From: Rhopalosiphum padi
Lineage: Eukaryota > Arthropoda > Insecta > Hemiptera > Aphididae
Reading direction: 5' to 3'
Assembly (NCBI RefSeq): GCF_020882245.1
Contig: NC_083597.1
Coordinates: forward strand, 43,564,152 to 43,628,151
Length of the DNA: 64,000 bases
Positions within the stretch are counted from its first letter, which is position 1. The number at the start of each line of letters is the position of its first letter. The translations under genes were made by a program, and so were the position numbers. The notes below the pieces were generated by a model, which had not been told where the DNA came from, made no database searches, and saw only the letters and a program-made list of their open reading frames with translations. Of this stretch, positions 35,321 to 48,115 are shown piece by piece.

Positions 35321-36589
35321 GGATCGATTTAATTTTATATTGCACCGAATGAAAACACAGTTATACAAAATATATTACAGCAATATCATCAAAATGTACA
35401 ATGAAAAAAAATTATCGAGTTTACTAAAAATATTCAATAAATTATATTTATTTCCGTCCATAGATTTATACTACTTGAGATATAGAATATTTGTCAATAT
35501 TTTTTTGTATTCATAAATGATAATATAATGTGATATTATATGTATATTATTTATTTTAATTTTCTGTAATATTTATTTTAGTAGGTATGCTGTAAATTAT
35601 GTGTTCAGTACCTCGAATATTTTTTACAGGAAAATGTTAAAATAATTGAATTCTTAAACATATAACTCAAAATTAATAAGCAAATGCAGATTTTAAAATG
35701 TCCATACCATAATTAATCCATTGCTATTATTATTTTTATTTCTATGCCTTCATAGTTCAAACATTCAGCAACATAATATGCCAATAGCCCAACATTGTAT
35801 GAAAATTTACATTATCAAATAAGTGTATGTTATTTTATTGTATGATTATTATAACTATAATATGGTTTATTTAATTCAAGTATATTTTGTTCAAAAAGAT
35901 TGGTTAGGATTTGAGTTTTTTTTTTAATATTATGTTTTCAGTATTTATTTTTCAAAACGTAAACATAAATTTAGGATTTTGTCTTTAGGGTGATATGTAT
36001 TTATACAGAAGACACACACTTTCCTTACACCACCATTAAAATTATATACCATAAAATATTAATTGAATAAATAAAAATATTTTTTTTAATTCTAAATAAA
36101 ATAAGTGACATTTATATATAATTTACGCAGACAGTACTAAATGTTTATAATTCTACAACTGCTAAAATACAAAAACTATATTTTGTTTTTGTAACTCAAA
36201 TCATTAGTGACTTAAGCTGTATTTATGAGTGACCAGTGAAATGTCAATAAGGTAGACCCAATTAGTCTACTTCAATAAAAATTATGTAATATATATGTAT
36301 TTATAATTATGTACATTATAAAAATACGCGAACCTATGGTCTACTTAGGTATACAAAATGATAAATAAATCATACAAAAGATATATTCCTATTCTCGACC
36401 CCAACCCCGTATAAATAGTATTGTTCAAATTATGTTATATTTTACATACTATTGAATTGTATATTATACTTTTTAAACGTATACTCATATACATATAAGT
36501 TAAATTAACAATGGCATATTTTAAACTCATTGTAGAATATATTATATAATATAAATTAATATTTCATTAAACTAAGTGATCTGGCTTAA
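35321..36589. other. AT-rich non-coding stretch
   Basis: No gene is supported. A 65-codon plus-strand frame at 35319-35516 is rich in Tyr, Ile, Phe and Lys and looks like a chance frame. Confidence 0.45.
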
Positions 36590-38250
36590 CATATTTGACG
36601 TTCTCTGCGAATAGTTTTATAGACTAGTTGAACGATGTTTCGTCTCAGGCCTGTTTTACACTCATGTTTAAAGGAAATCTTGGGAATTTATTCTAATTGA
36701 AATTACAAACAGCATCATATAACCATATAATCATCGATATTTTAAAATTTTGTATGTAACGGAATAGGTTAAAACACGTCTTATAACTCAATATTTTGAC
36801 TATTATATATTTCTCCGGGAATTTTAAAATGGTGGAAAGTGTTTTTTACATGACATTTTTTATCGAACGATGTATGCATTAATTGTGAATAGTCACTTAG
36901 ATAACATTTACTATTTGAATAATTACCTTTTATTTCTTCAATTTTTTGTTTAGCAATTTATTCTAATGTAGCCCTAAATAGTCTTGCCAAATATTTTTTT
37001 TTTTACTCGATGCCCTTTTATTTATGTGTTATGATTTTATAGTTTATGGTAACTTCTGTTAGATAGATTATATTACAATTTATACGTTTTGGTGTTTCAG
37101 ATATTGCTATTTTTTCCATTATTTTGTTATTAGTTAGATATTCTACAGCATAGTAGAAGTTATTAGTTTTACTAAAGATAAAAGAGGTTAGGTTTCATTT
37201 TTTCGTTGCAGTTAGCTTTGAATAAATCCCAGAAAACCTTTGCCGATCAATACTGATTTTCAATGAGTATGCTTAGAATTAAAATATAATCCCAAAGTAA
37301 ATCAAACAACAAAAAATTTAATTTTTTCAAGATTTGTCAGATTAGATTTATCCGTTACTACTCGTAGTGGACAATAAATTATGATAATAGTAATGTATTT
37401 TTTCTTTCCTTTAACTATGAAAATTGTTGCTTATAAATTATTTATTGATTTTTCGAGTCAATAATTACTTTGGAATCCTTTATCATAACATTATGCCCAC
37501 TTTGAACTAAACCTTTAGGATATAATATATCGTAATATCGTACGATCAGTATTTTCATATCTTAAAGGAGGTCCACTCTGTAAAGCGGATTTCCAAGATA
37601 ATAGCAACTTGATGTTATCACTATGTACTAGATATTGTGTAGAATATCTCAAGTGCTTGTGTCCACCGTATTAATGCATTTGTGTTCTATGCCACGATTT
37701 GCAGAATATTGTTCATTTCATTTTTTTTTTCATTATAATATTTTTAGATCAAGTCTGTTTTTTTTTATATCCTGTTTAGCTTAGACGCAGATTGGTTTTT
37801 TCACAATAATATGATATTATTTGTGGTACTTTGACAAACGTAACTGGAATATTGTTGCGCCCTTGTTCATAGTTTAACTTTGGTTTTTGTTTAAACACTC
37901 GAGGTTTAAAATTTATATTTTAAAGTATCATATTCATCGGTATATATAATATAATGTTATAGCCTGAAATCGATATCGCTGATGCTACTTTATTCTTTAC
38001 ACAGTACTACAACATTAGTCACTTGTTTTGTATGTGTTTTTCTTCTTGTTGGTAGCGCACCTCTTTCAGTTGGTTGTTTGTTATCTTCACTACACTTAGC
38101 TTATTTTGCTTTATTATTTTTAGGAAAAAATCGATCATATTAAAATATTCGGTTCTATTTCCTTAACTAATTAAACGGGTAGTATTGATTCGCAAAATCG
38201 ATGTGTCTTTAGTTTGGGGAGCACCAGCGCTAATAAACTAATCTATGGCT
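36590..38250. other. Strand-asymmetric T-rich region, possible antisense repeat relic
   Basis: The plus strand is T/G-rich over about 1.6 kb, so the minus strand is A/C-rich and partly open, with many stops. Fragments on the minus strand (for example GLVQSGHNVMIKDSK, around 37495-37540) are protein-like and vaguely recall retroelement polyproteins. The order and motifs do not fit any one family. It may be a very old mobile element inserted in the minus orientation. Confidence 0.2.
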
Positions 38251-38649
38251 TACTTAATTATATAATGCATTCACTCTTCGATGTCCTGTAGATTGCAAGG
38301 TCTCATATATTGTTTAAAAACTCAAAATTTAAATAATATTTAATTTGATAGACACATAATTAATAGGAATGAAATGAATTGTAACTTGTAATAACAAATT
38401 TTAAATATTTAAAATTATTATCTTGGAATAATTGTTTTTGAAAATAAATTCTAAACTTGATTTCAATAATCTTTTTTAAATCATTTCATTGCTAAACTTT
38501 ACATTAAACCGTATTATTAAATTAATTAGTTTAAACAAATTTAAAAATAATATATATATATTATTTCATTTATAATTGAATCAATATTATAAATATACAG
38601 ATGAGTATTATGTAAATAATGTTATTCAAAAAATTGCATAGATTTGTAG
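38251..38649. other. AT-rich non-coding stretch
   Basis: Nothing is recognised. Confidence 0.5.
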
Positions 38650-39070
38650 CTCTTAAATCCTGATTTACAAGAAAATATGGGAATTTATGATTCTAGACCA
38701 TGAACCTCAAGAAATGTTGTCTCTTACAACTTGATTTTTATGGAGATTTTGGATTCTTATGTATTTAGAGTCTAAATACATAAATCAATCTAAATTTAAG
38801 ACCATGATTTTAGAAGATTTTTGGCTCTTAAACTCTGATTTTCAAGGATAATTTGTTTTTACACCATTATTTTCAATAATTATTATGATATTTAGGTATT
38901 TTGACCATGAATTTCAAGGAATTTTGACTCTTAAACCCTGATTTACATGGATATTAGGGATTCTTAAGTTTTAAAACAATGATTATTTAGGATTTTTGGC
39001 TCTTAAACCCTGATTTACAAGGATATTTTTGGATTTTTATAATTTTAGACCATGGTTATCGAATAATTTT
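38650..39070 (+). repeat. Degenerate minisatellite, five units of about 72 or 104 bp
   Basis: Five copies of a unit beginning CTCTTAAACCCTGATTTACA start at 38650, 38721, 38825, 38928 and 39000. The spacings are 71, 104, 103 and 72 bp. Shared internal words are GGATATT, GGATTCTTA, TTTTAGACCATGA and TTCAAGGA. The two middle units carry about 32 extra base pairs. Divergence between copies is high, so the array is old. No protein repeat is implied, because all frames contain stops. Confidence 0.75.
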
Positions 39071-40580
39071 ACAAATGTTATTTTACAAGACAATAGACGT
39101 TACATTTCGAGTACAAAGAGATGTATAATGTAATTTCATTTTTTTTTTATCTGAAAAATTATAAAAAATTATACCATATAAAAGCACAAAAGTAATATTA
39201 ATATTACTGATGACAAAACTAGTAGCACTTAATGTACAAATTTATTTTATTAGTCCGCTCAAAAAAATTAAAAAAAAATTTGGAGCTGGACGTCAGTTAA
39301 GTTAGAGTATAGTATTCATAACGAAAATAATTAAACCATTTTTGATAAGAATTTTAAACTTTGGTTATCACAAACTTCTTGACAGAATATAGAACTTATT
39401 TAACGAAATTGCGCAGCAGGTTCACGAAATGTAATTATATTCTCACAAATATACAATCAATAGTGACCACCTACCGGCATAAACTTCTATATACAGTACA
39501 AAAAAAAAATCAATTAAAGAAAACAATTTTATTATTATATTACTAACGTACAAAAATTAAATAATAGTCAATGGCTTATTTTTTTATTATAATACACAAG
39601 AATTATTAATTAAATACTTAAAATAGTGTAATTGGATATATTTTAAGATATAGCAAAATGTGTACCTTATTACTTGATAGTTAATAATGTGTATAATTTA
39701 TTTAAATACATAGACATCGACTGAATAATTATTAAAGAGGTATATTCAATGCATTTTATAATATAGCATTTAAATGCCAGTTTAAATTATGATATAGTCT
39801 TATCTTACAGAAAATTATAAAATATATTTTATAACCAGTGATCAGTAATCACAAATTTAAAAAAAATATTAATTTATACCATATTTATAAACTTGAAAGG
39901 TTAAGATACAAAAATATAACTAAAATAAAATAAACTATTTGAGTGTACGATAGTTCAATTAGTTTATGCAGCATGCTTTAATACATTCATATAAACCTAA
40001 CAGCTATATTTTTGTTTCCTCGAGTCCTTAGATTTTAAAATTTGAAATATTGATTAGGACATTGCAAAAAATTGAACCTATAATAATTAAGTCGTTTCAA
40101 CATGATAAACTTTCAAAATTTAAATTTGTTGTTATTCACTCGTAATCTCATTCATTGTATCATAAAAATATTATATGGCATTTTTCGTATAGGTAGAAAC
40201 ATTTATAAAATTAGTGGCGCTTTAGGGGAGGAAGTTCGAAACGCGTAAAACAATAATAAACATAATAATAACAATTAACTATAGCAAACAAAACATAAAC
40301 ATATAATACGTGTGACGACTTTTTGTGAAGTAAGGGGAAATTTCAATCGTAGCCTTGGATAATTTTATAATGTTATATATTAATATACTTACTATGTATC
40401 TGTATTATTACTATTGTATCTTTCTATCGTTTTCTGTTTAATTTAAATTGAAATATATCACATAAACCATTATGAAGTTATGAACACAGCGACAATTAAT
40501 TACTTTATGAGTTGTCACTTCTTAATATCGGGCATATTTTATAAGTAGACACATTGAATTTGAGATCGATTCAACGAATG
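39071..40580. other. AT-rich non-coding stretch
   Basis: No gene is recognised. A 61-codon plus-strand frame at 39361-39546 lacks domain features. Confidence 0.45.
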
Positions 40581-40658
40581 CTTAAAAGCTGACTTAAATA
40601 TTATACTGTATCTGGAGTAAACAACGCTCAAGAGGCCAATCGCTCAGCTACACAACAG

Positions 40659-40820
40659 ATGCCAAGACGAACACGCAAGAGGAAACCTAAAACAACCATA
40701 ATCCCTACTGTGTCTAGTAAAAAACTTAGTAAACAAACTATGGCTTATACCTCATTAAACAAAATTCGGTATCGCAAAAATAAAAGATCGTACTTGAGTA
40801 ATCATTGTGCCCGGCATTGA
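40659..40820 (+). CDS. Small, highly basic open frame (53 codons)
   Basis: From the ATG at 40659 the frame begins MPRRTRKRKPKTTI and stays rich in Lys and Arg to a TGA at 40818-40820. The same frame is open upstream to about 40581 (reading SGVNNAQEANRSATQQ just before the ATG), so the true start could be earlier or be a splice site. The N-terminal Arg/Lys cluster would suit a nuclear or nucleic-acid-binding protein. The base composition is less AT-biased than the flanks. No family is recognised; it could be a fragment of a mobile-element protein. Confidence 0.2.
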   Translation: MPRRTRKRKPKTTIIPTVSSKKLSKQTMAYTSLNKIRYRKNKRSYLSNHCARH

Positions 40821-42399
40821 CAATGCACAATAATTTGGCCAAATCTAAAACTAGTTGAGTGTTAAATAATAAAAATAAAAGAGCGTATGAAAGTATAGGG
40901 GTATTATATAACGTACTATATATTTTTCATATCATATAATGTCATCTAAATTGAAGTTAAAGACTGAAAAAAGAGTAGAGTTGGTCACAATGTAGATATT
41001 GCTACTTTTATAGACTGAATTTTTATTTTTTTGTCAAGTGATCTTTAACTTAACTTTTCATTAACGATTAGATTCTTCAATTTCTGATGATTTGTATGTA
41101 GGTACACAGTTTTAGATTTATTGATATTCCTCGTAAATTTATGATTACAATACGTATGTTCTTTATGGTTTCTGGGAAAAATAAAATGTTATAATTTCAA
41201 TTTTAATTTATATTAATGTCAAAATCGACATTTAAAAATCATACATTTCAAACGCTCAGCATTCTATGCTGGATCACAGTAATAATAATTAATATAACTG
41301 ACTTAATTCATCTGTATTCTTGTATATTCGTAGTATCGTAGATCACTTCAGAGACTTTTTATTACAATTAAAATGTATTAATTATTAATGTAGGTAATAT
41401 ATTGTAGGAAATTGATTCAACAATAATAATATTTATATTTAAGAGAATCGGATACATATTTATAGTATGATTAGAATGTGTAGATTGATCAACAAATTTA
41501 ACGTTTCATAATATTGATTAATTAAAATTCAAAAATATATTTAAATTAAAAATATTTTATAATTAAATATTTGTATTTTAATTTTAAGTAAATTTAAGTT
41601 GTATTTTTTTTTTTTTTAACACAATACTCATTAATTCTAAAACTAATATTACATAGATAAATCATAATTTGATTGGTGTAATAATATCTGAGGCAATTTT
41701 AAAATCAAGCGTTATGTACTTTCTTTATTTTCAAAAGACTTCAGGATAAAAAGATATTATTTAAAAATAATTAATGTGCCTCAATTAAATTATCACATCA
41801 GCGTATTGGTACTCGAAATATTAAGCACGTATCGTGTACGGACTATATTTTAAAAGCATTTTTCGAATTCAACAATAGTTTGGATAACCTTAAAAGCCGC
41901 GTGTGCCTATATACAAATAATATTAACGCAGTGTATTCAAATATGGTACTCTGTATGTGATTTATTACACTATTATAACGATGGATCCATCGGATCCGTA
42001 ATTCATACAGAACTACCGGCAAAATACGATTATGGTAGACGTATCTCGAATCCCGCGAGCTTGCTGATATTATTATGTACCTACACCTAATATCGTTTTT
42101 TTTTTTTGCGTGCGGTGAACCGTGTTTTTTTCCCTTCAATACACCGTAACGACGGTAGTAGAATAATTAATACACGAAACCAAACACGTCGGAATTCGTT
42201 CAAAAGAATATGATGTGTAACGATATTTTATAATCAAAACAAACAAACTTCTATGTTAATATAATATTATTCGGTTTAAAATCTTCCTAAAAAATAGAGG
42301 TTTGACGATATTGGAAAAAATAGTAAATGCGTGGTGGCCGGTGAATCATATTAAACTACACTTAGGTACACTTAGGAGTTAAAGACTTTCAATATTGCA
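40821..42399. other. AT-rich non-coding stretch
   Basis: No gene is recognised. A 98-codon minus-strand frame at 41843-42139 has mixed composition but no domain or consensus splice sites, and is treated as unsupported. Confidence 0.4.
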
Positions 42400-42870
42400 T
42401 AAACATAAGTGACGGGATCGTTGGGAGTTGGGATAAGTGCGCCAGGTCGCGAATAATTAAATTGAAGGAGTTCAATATTCAAAATGTACTCGGATTGTTT
42501 AATTTAAAAAAAATTCTCGACATTTTTTTGTACAACAATAATTCGCACCGACTTTTGTAGAGCAAATGAATGGTGCTGTTGTTCAACACCCGGATGTTAT
42601 CCTTATAAGTGCACTGCGCTCATCATGTTTTTGTTTTCGGTGTTTTATTTTTCGAATTCAGTCATTTTTTTACAACCACTACGTGATCTACTCTCGTTGT
42701 TTTCGAATAAATCACGCACACAAAAATGCTATACGTTTGGTGTTCACGGAGTGGAAGTCGTATTCGAAATCGAGTGAAACAAAACGTGTGACGATTATTA
42801 TTCGGTAGGTACCTACCGTTGTAAATAATTGTAATCGCGTGCTGGTTACGCATTTGGTGTTAAAAATTTA
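42400..42870. promoter_or_regulatory. CpG-enriched pocket
   Basis: GC and CpG rise modestly. Frames of 80 codons (plus, 42566-42808) and 63 codons (minus, 42662-42853) overlap antiparallel, so at most one could be real. The plus frame ends close to a weak donor-like CG|GTAGGTA near 42805. No domain is seen. It may be regulatory DNA. Confidence 0.2.
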
Positions 42871-43422
42871 AGCTTACCAACTACAGCGCACGTATATACT
42901 TATATATTATACACTATATATAAGCGATGATTCATCAATAATGCATTTATTCATATTATATATTTTGAATTTTAAAGTAGACTTTAAGTCTATATTTTTT
43001 TTTTGAAATGTGGACATTACATAACACATTACTTACAAGCAATGTTTATTTATTAGTACTTATTGTTCATACAAGTTTTACAAATAAAAAAAAAATTATC
43101 TAATAAATTACTTTCAAATAATAATATCGACCGTATCTATTAAACTTGTGATCACGGAGGTCATCTTCAATATATACATAGTTAATTAACTTAGACAAAT
43201 TCGATTGAATTTGCATTTAGATACATTAACATTAAAAAAAAAATATCTTTTTAACAGTGTTCGATAATAAAGGAAAGATATTGTTTGTAAACAAGAAGTT
43301 TGTATTACCACACCACTCATTCTTAAAAATCTTAAAAATCTCAATTTAAAAAAAAAACACGGATAAGCGTACAAATTGTTTTTATATTTATTTTTATTTA
43401 ATAAAATAATAACCATTAACCA

Positions 43423-43612
43423 CACGTGGCAGGTGTTTCGTAATAATACGTTTCTATTTTTACGGCCACTATAGTATTGTTTGTAAGCGACTGTCGCACG
43501 TGCTTAAAATGAGATTTTTCTGATTTCGTGATACATCTTTTTTTTATAGTGACAACTGACAAGCCACGTGAATCAGTGTGTACTCATATGTGCTCTTTAT
43601 CGTGGCGATAAA
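43423..43612. promoter_or_regulatory. Second E-box cluster
   Basis: Three perfect CACGTG hexamers lie at 43423-43428, 43497-43502 and 43565-43570, within 148 bp of mostly AT-rich DNA. They are followed by a dyad TTTATCG-TGG-CGATAAA at 43596-43612. The clustering suggests a bHLH-bound regulatory element. There is no identified gene start nearby. Confidence 0.3.
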
Positions 43613-46600
43613 CGTCACAAAAATGTGTTATCGACTCTGATCTAGTGTAAAATATAGTAAATATAGTATGATGTCGTATGTATAATGTATCTTTAAAAAG
43701 GTGTATTATATCATACTTACATGATAAATCGCAGTCGCGTAGAGCGATTTTACGATTGACTATTATATTTTGATTAATAAAAACTTAATGTAAAACAATT
43801 AAACAAAACAATTAATTTGTTGAACCAATTCGTATAATTATGCTCCTAGTGGAGATAGTTCTCACTATAAACATCAAATTTTAAACAAAAGAATACAAAA
43901 ACGATTTTAATATTTAATAAAAAAATTCGACCGTTAAATTTAAATTTTCATATTGCAATTATGTAAAATTAACTACTAATTATAAATGTGCCAGATCAAT
44001 CTGAACAAAATTTAATAATTAACTGGTTATTATTCTTTAGAGAATAATAGTATGCATTTAAAAACGTTTGACTTAGATTAAAAAATAATTAGAACCCTGT
44101 AAACTCCCCCTATTTTTTTTTTGAATAGTTTTGTTTTTTAACATACGCGGTAAGTGTATTAAATTTCATGACGGGCCTTAATTTTGTCAATTACTATCAA
44201 TATACCATGTTCTCGTAAAAAGTATTGCCTTTTTAATCTCCAAGCTGATTACCGTAAAGGTAGTATTATAAAACATAATCGCACGATCGCGATCCTGAAA
44301 CGTTATATCGGGAAATTACGAAATTAGTTTTCCAATCAAAATAAAGTGTACGAATTAGTTCAGGTAAAAATTACTTATTATCATAATATTGTTCTAATTG
44401 GATCCCGTTTGTTCAAACATGTATTATTATTATGATTTGATGACTGATTTTCTACGATACGGTAATTTGAGAACGGACTCGTAGGCATTCGTTGTTTATG
44501 TATAATAAAATAATATATTTAGTTATCCACCATAACATTTGATGCATTTTAAATTCGTCAATAATCGGACAAGCTATAATATTTTCTATATTAAATTACT
44601 ATTGATTGATATCGTTATTGGTTGTTTCAGAAATTAAATATCAATGGTATAAATTAAACTATGATACTAATTTTTATTATCCGCTGATTTAAAGCAGTTA
44701 AAAAACAAAAGTTTGTTCAGATAGTTTATAGACAATGTCAAACACATAAATGCGTCTTGGTTTTAAGCCAAAATCAGTGAGTGTTCTTATAGTTTCCATT
44801 ATTGTAGTAAAATAGTAAAGTAACCAAAGCATAACGGACTCAAAAAGGCTTTCCAAGTGTGCAACATTTTGTCGATATATTTTTCAAGTATTATGTAAGA
44901 TTTATTATAATATTATCTTATGCAATAAAGCATAACAATAAACAGACAGGTGATTAAGAAGTTAGTTTTTGAGTTTTTTGTTATACTTTTAACCAAATTC
45001 AAATATAATAATATGGACAATGGTATAGCTTTTTTTATTTATAGAAATTCAGTGAAATGTATTTGAACGTAAAACATATACTAAATATAGGTAATTGTAT
45101 ACGTAAAAATATAGTTCAGCACATAAGTGTATTTTTGTTTAATATGGTAATAAGTTCGCAATTCTTGCTCTATTGGATTTGATACTTGATCATTTTATCA
45201 ACCATTCATCTAATCATTAAGTTCCATAAAAGTATATTCACTAAATACGATTCTAGTTAGCTACGATAGCTATTTTTGTATAATTTAATTCATCCGTTTT
45301 AAATTTAGTTAGATTATATTGCGGTCTAAAAACATTGGCAATTAGAATAATTTAACATTTAACCTGTTTATTTTTTTTAGAGAACAAAGTCAGTTAAAAT
45401 GTTCCCTAAAACGACTATTGTCAATGGTTCGGATTTAACGGTCATATAATTGTAATTGTATAGTGCACAATATTATCATTGGATACACGATAACCGTAAT
45501 CAATTTAACATACAATAATACATTTTGTATTTAAATTATAATTCCTTATTGCCCCACTGATACGATAATAAGAACTATTCAATTGCTAATTATATTTATT
45601 TAAAATTACGTGTAGCATAATATAATATTATGGATTATGGTGATCTCACAACCATAGAATTTAGATTCATTATGAATGCATCTATAGCAGAGTACAGGGG
45701 AATCTTATATGCTCTCTTAGAGTTTTAATCAAATTGAAAATAATATTAGGTTTTTTTTACAGAACAGTCATTGAATAAATAAATGCTATGATCCATTTAG
45801 TAACTTAGACATTTTTTGACCATTTATTTTATCTCATAAAATAACTGTTGAATTAATTAAAAATTTTCCTCTTAAAGATAAACAAATATTTTAATATAAT
45901 GATAAATAATATAATAATTATAATATTATAATATATTCACATTTTTTTCTCGGAAGTTTGACATATTTATATATATATGTATTATAATTCAATGAAAATG
46001 CATCAAATGTATTTTCTAATTTGATTTGTTAAAACTTTTGATTTTTTATGGGCATGATAGAATTAATTGCACAATTTTTTTCAAAGAAAACTTTACTAGA
46101 CACTTTTAGAACTTAAGAAATTGTTGCTTTTTTCAGTTCACATTAATTCGTTTTAAATATGATGATTGATTAATTATAAATAATAACATAATATAGATAT
46201 TATTTTGAAATACAAAAGTTAAGTTATATAAATATGAAAAAAAATAATTTAAAAATAAACTTAATTTATTTCTGTGTCAGTCTACTGTTGTATTTATAAA
46301 TAAAATCTCTAAGAATTTTTATTGGAAATTAGTAATTTTCAGAATTAATTTCAAATATCTTAATATCATTGTGGAATATTGTTCACTGACTTATTGATAC
46401 TATGAAATATACATAAAATAATACAATAAAGTCATTTATTTATTGGTCTTTAAATGTTTGTTTGTGAACACGATGATTGGTAACATTAAAGTTATTATTA
46501 TTATTAAAACTAAAACTATTGATATTTATATTTTTGATGATTTTACAAAATCAAAACTATATGAACTTGTATGTACCTACCTACATTGCACCTAAAATAA

Positions 46601-47039
46601 TTTTTTTTATCTTCAAGTCATATTTAAAATTAAATACTAAAAAAAATCTTCCGGGCATATTTGTCTTTAATTCAGTAAATATAATATTTTCTATAATATA
46701 CTATGTATATTAAGCTTGGAATTTCTGATGTCTATAACTTTTTGTCGACCATATAGGACTCTGCAACAAAATTTTAAATTGCTTTTAGATGTTTTAAAAA
46801 TATTATTTTTTGAATATAAATTATATATATATATATATACGTATATCCATAAATACATATTATTAGTTATCAGGAATCAAAAAAGATGTTTACTCGGTAA
46901 TATGCTGATGAAATATCAATAAACAAATAAATGTGACGTGTCATGACGCGGATAACAATAATACAGTTTTTAGGTTTGCTTTTCTCTTTAAACGTCACGG
47001 ATATGCGTAATTAAAAATACTAATCTGCAAGTACCTACC
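43613..47039. other. AT-rich non-coding stretch
   Basis: No gene is supported over 3.4 kb. Plus-strand frames at 46477-46713 and 46716-46922 are dominated by Leu, Ile, Tyr and Lys and overlap TA repeats. Composition is intron-like. Confidence 0.45.
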
Positions 47040-48115
47040 CCTAACCTTTTCATACGGATCGCGTACTACAACCATGTGTGTACATCGTTAGGTTTTGATT
47101 TAATAATAATATGGCCTAACGTCGGTTGTTTAGCAAACGAGCCAGATAACTAAGTGGCGGCGGCGGCGGCGGTGGACCGGACGGACGAGAGTCAATATTT
47201 TAACAACTACAGCGGTATGACAGCCGGAGTTCCGTCGCGCAAAGAAAACCGGAGAAAACCTCGCGGCCCCATCGTCGCGGCGGAACTCGCAGAAATCAAA
47301 AACAGTTGATAACACTGCACTATATAGGGTTACGGCGTTGTATACTATATACATACACCGGTGGTTTTTTTGGGGGGGAGGGAAAATCAGGAGGTCAGGT
47401 ATAGATACGATTGTTGTGTGTAGTTAGCCCTAGGCCAACTCGTGCACCAGCCCCTTCGCTACGACGCCGCCGCCGCTGCCTTCACACCCACAGGCTGTAC
47501 ACATCGCGTCGTATATATATACACACACACACCGTCGACAAATACCACTATTATATATATTTGTTTGTCTGCGAGCGATTGTTGCCACCATTGTTGCCGA
47601 TACGCGATAGATTGGCATCCGAAACGGTTCACCCTCCGCAGCGCCGCGACGTCGACGCGGTATCGGGTCGTGAACGATCTACTGCCGCCGCCGCCTCCCC
47701 TGCAGCAGGTCTGAAATTCGAACCAATAATTTATTATAATATTATTCATGAGGAAACGATATTATTATTATTATTATTATTATTATAACGATACGACCAC
47801 CGCGACGGCGACTATTATGATATTACGTGTGTGTGTACGGTTTTATTTGCGCATCGGTTTATTTTTCTCGCTGCTAAGTCGAGTTAACATAATTGACGCA
47901 TTCGAATTCGCAGAAGTATTCCGTCCAGACTTTAGCTTTATTACCACCGTCGTCTCGTTGCCATCCGGAGTTACTGTATACGACTTTAACGACACTGGAG
48001 CACTGCAGTTGTATACACAATATAACATTACAAAAATATAAATATTATCGCGGCAAACGACGACTGCGGTATATTTTATTTGAGGAAATAAAAAACAATT
48101 AAACGCAGACGCATC
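47040..48115. promoter_or_regulatory. CpG island with triplet repeats, promoter or 5'-UTR-like
   Basis: This GC-rich block holds a (GGC)n run at 47156-47172, CGCCGCCGCCGCTGCC at 47465-47480, CCGCCGCCGCC near 47685 and an (ATT)n tract at 47761. A TATA-like TATATAGG lies at about 47321. Open frames on both strands (47411-47788 and 47748-48041 plus; 47459-47749 minus) are mutually overlapping, and parts simply translate the triplet repeats. I read it as promoter and 5' untranslated DNA of an unidentified gene rather than coding sequence. Confidence 0.38.
47761..47786. repeat. (ATT)n microsatellite
   Basis: Eight to nine ATT units within a CpG island. Confidence 0.85.

Noticed and set aside
36590..38250. 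Copia-like polyprotein on the minus strand
   Set aside because: Fragments looked vaguely integrase- or gag-like, but their order and key residues do not fit. Kept only as an unassigned relic.
47411..47788. 125-codon plus-strand open frame
   Set aside because: It ends in poly-Leu from the (ATT)n tract, is rich in Arg and Pro from CpG triplets, and has competing open frames on both strands.
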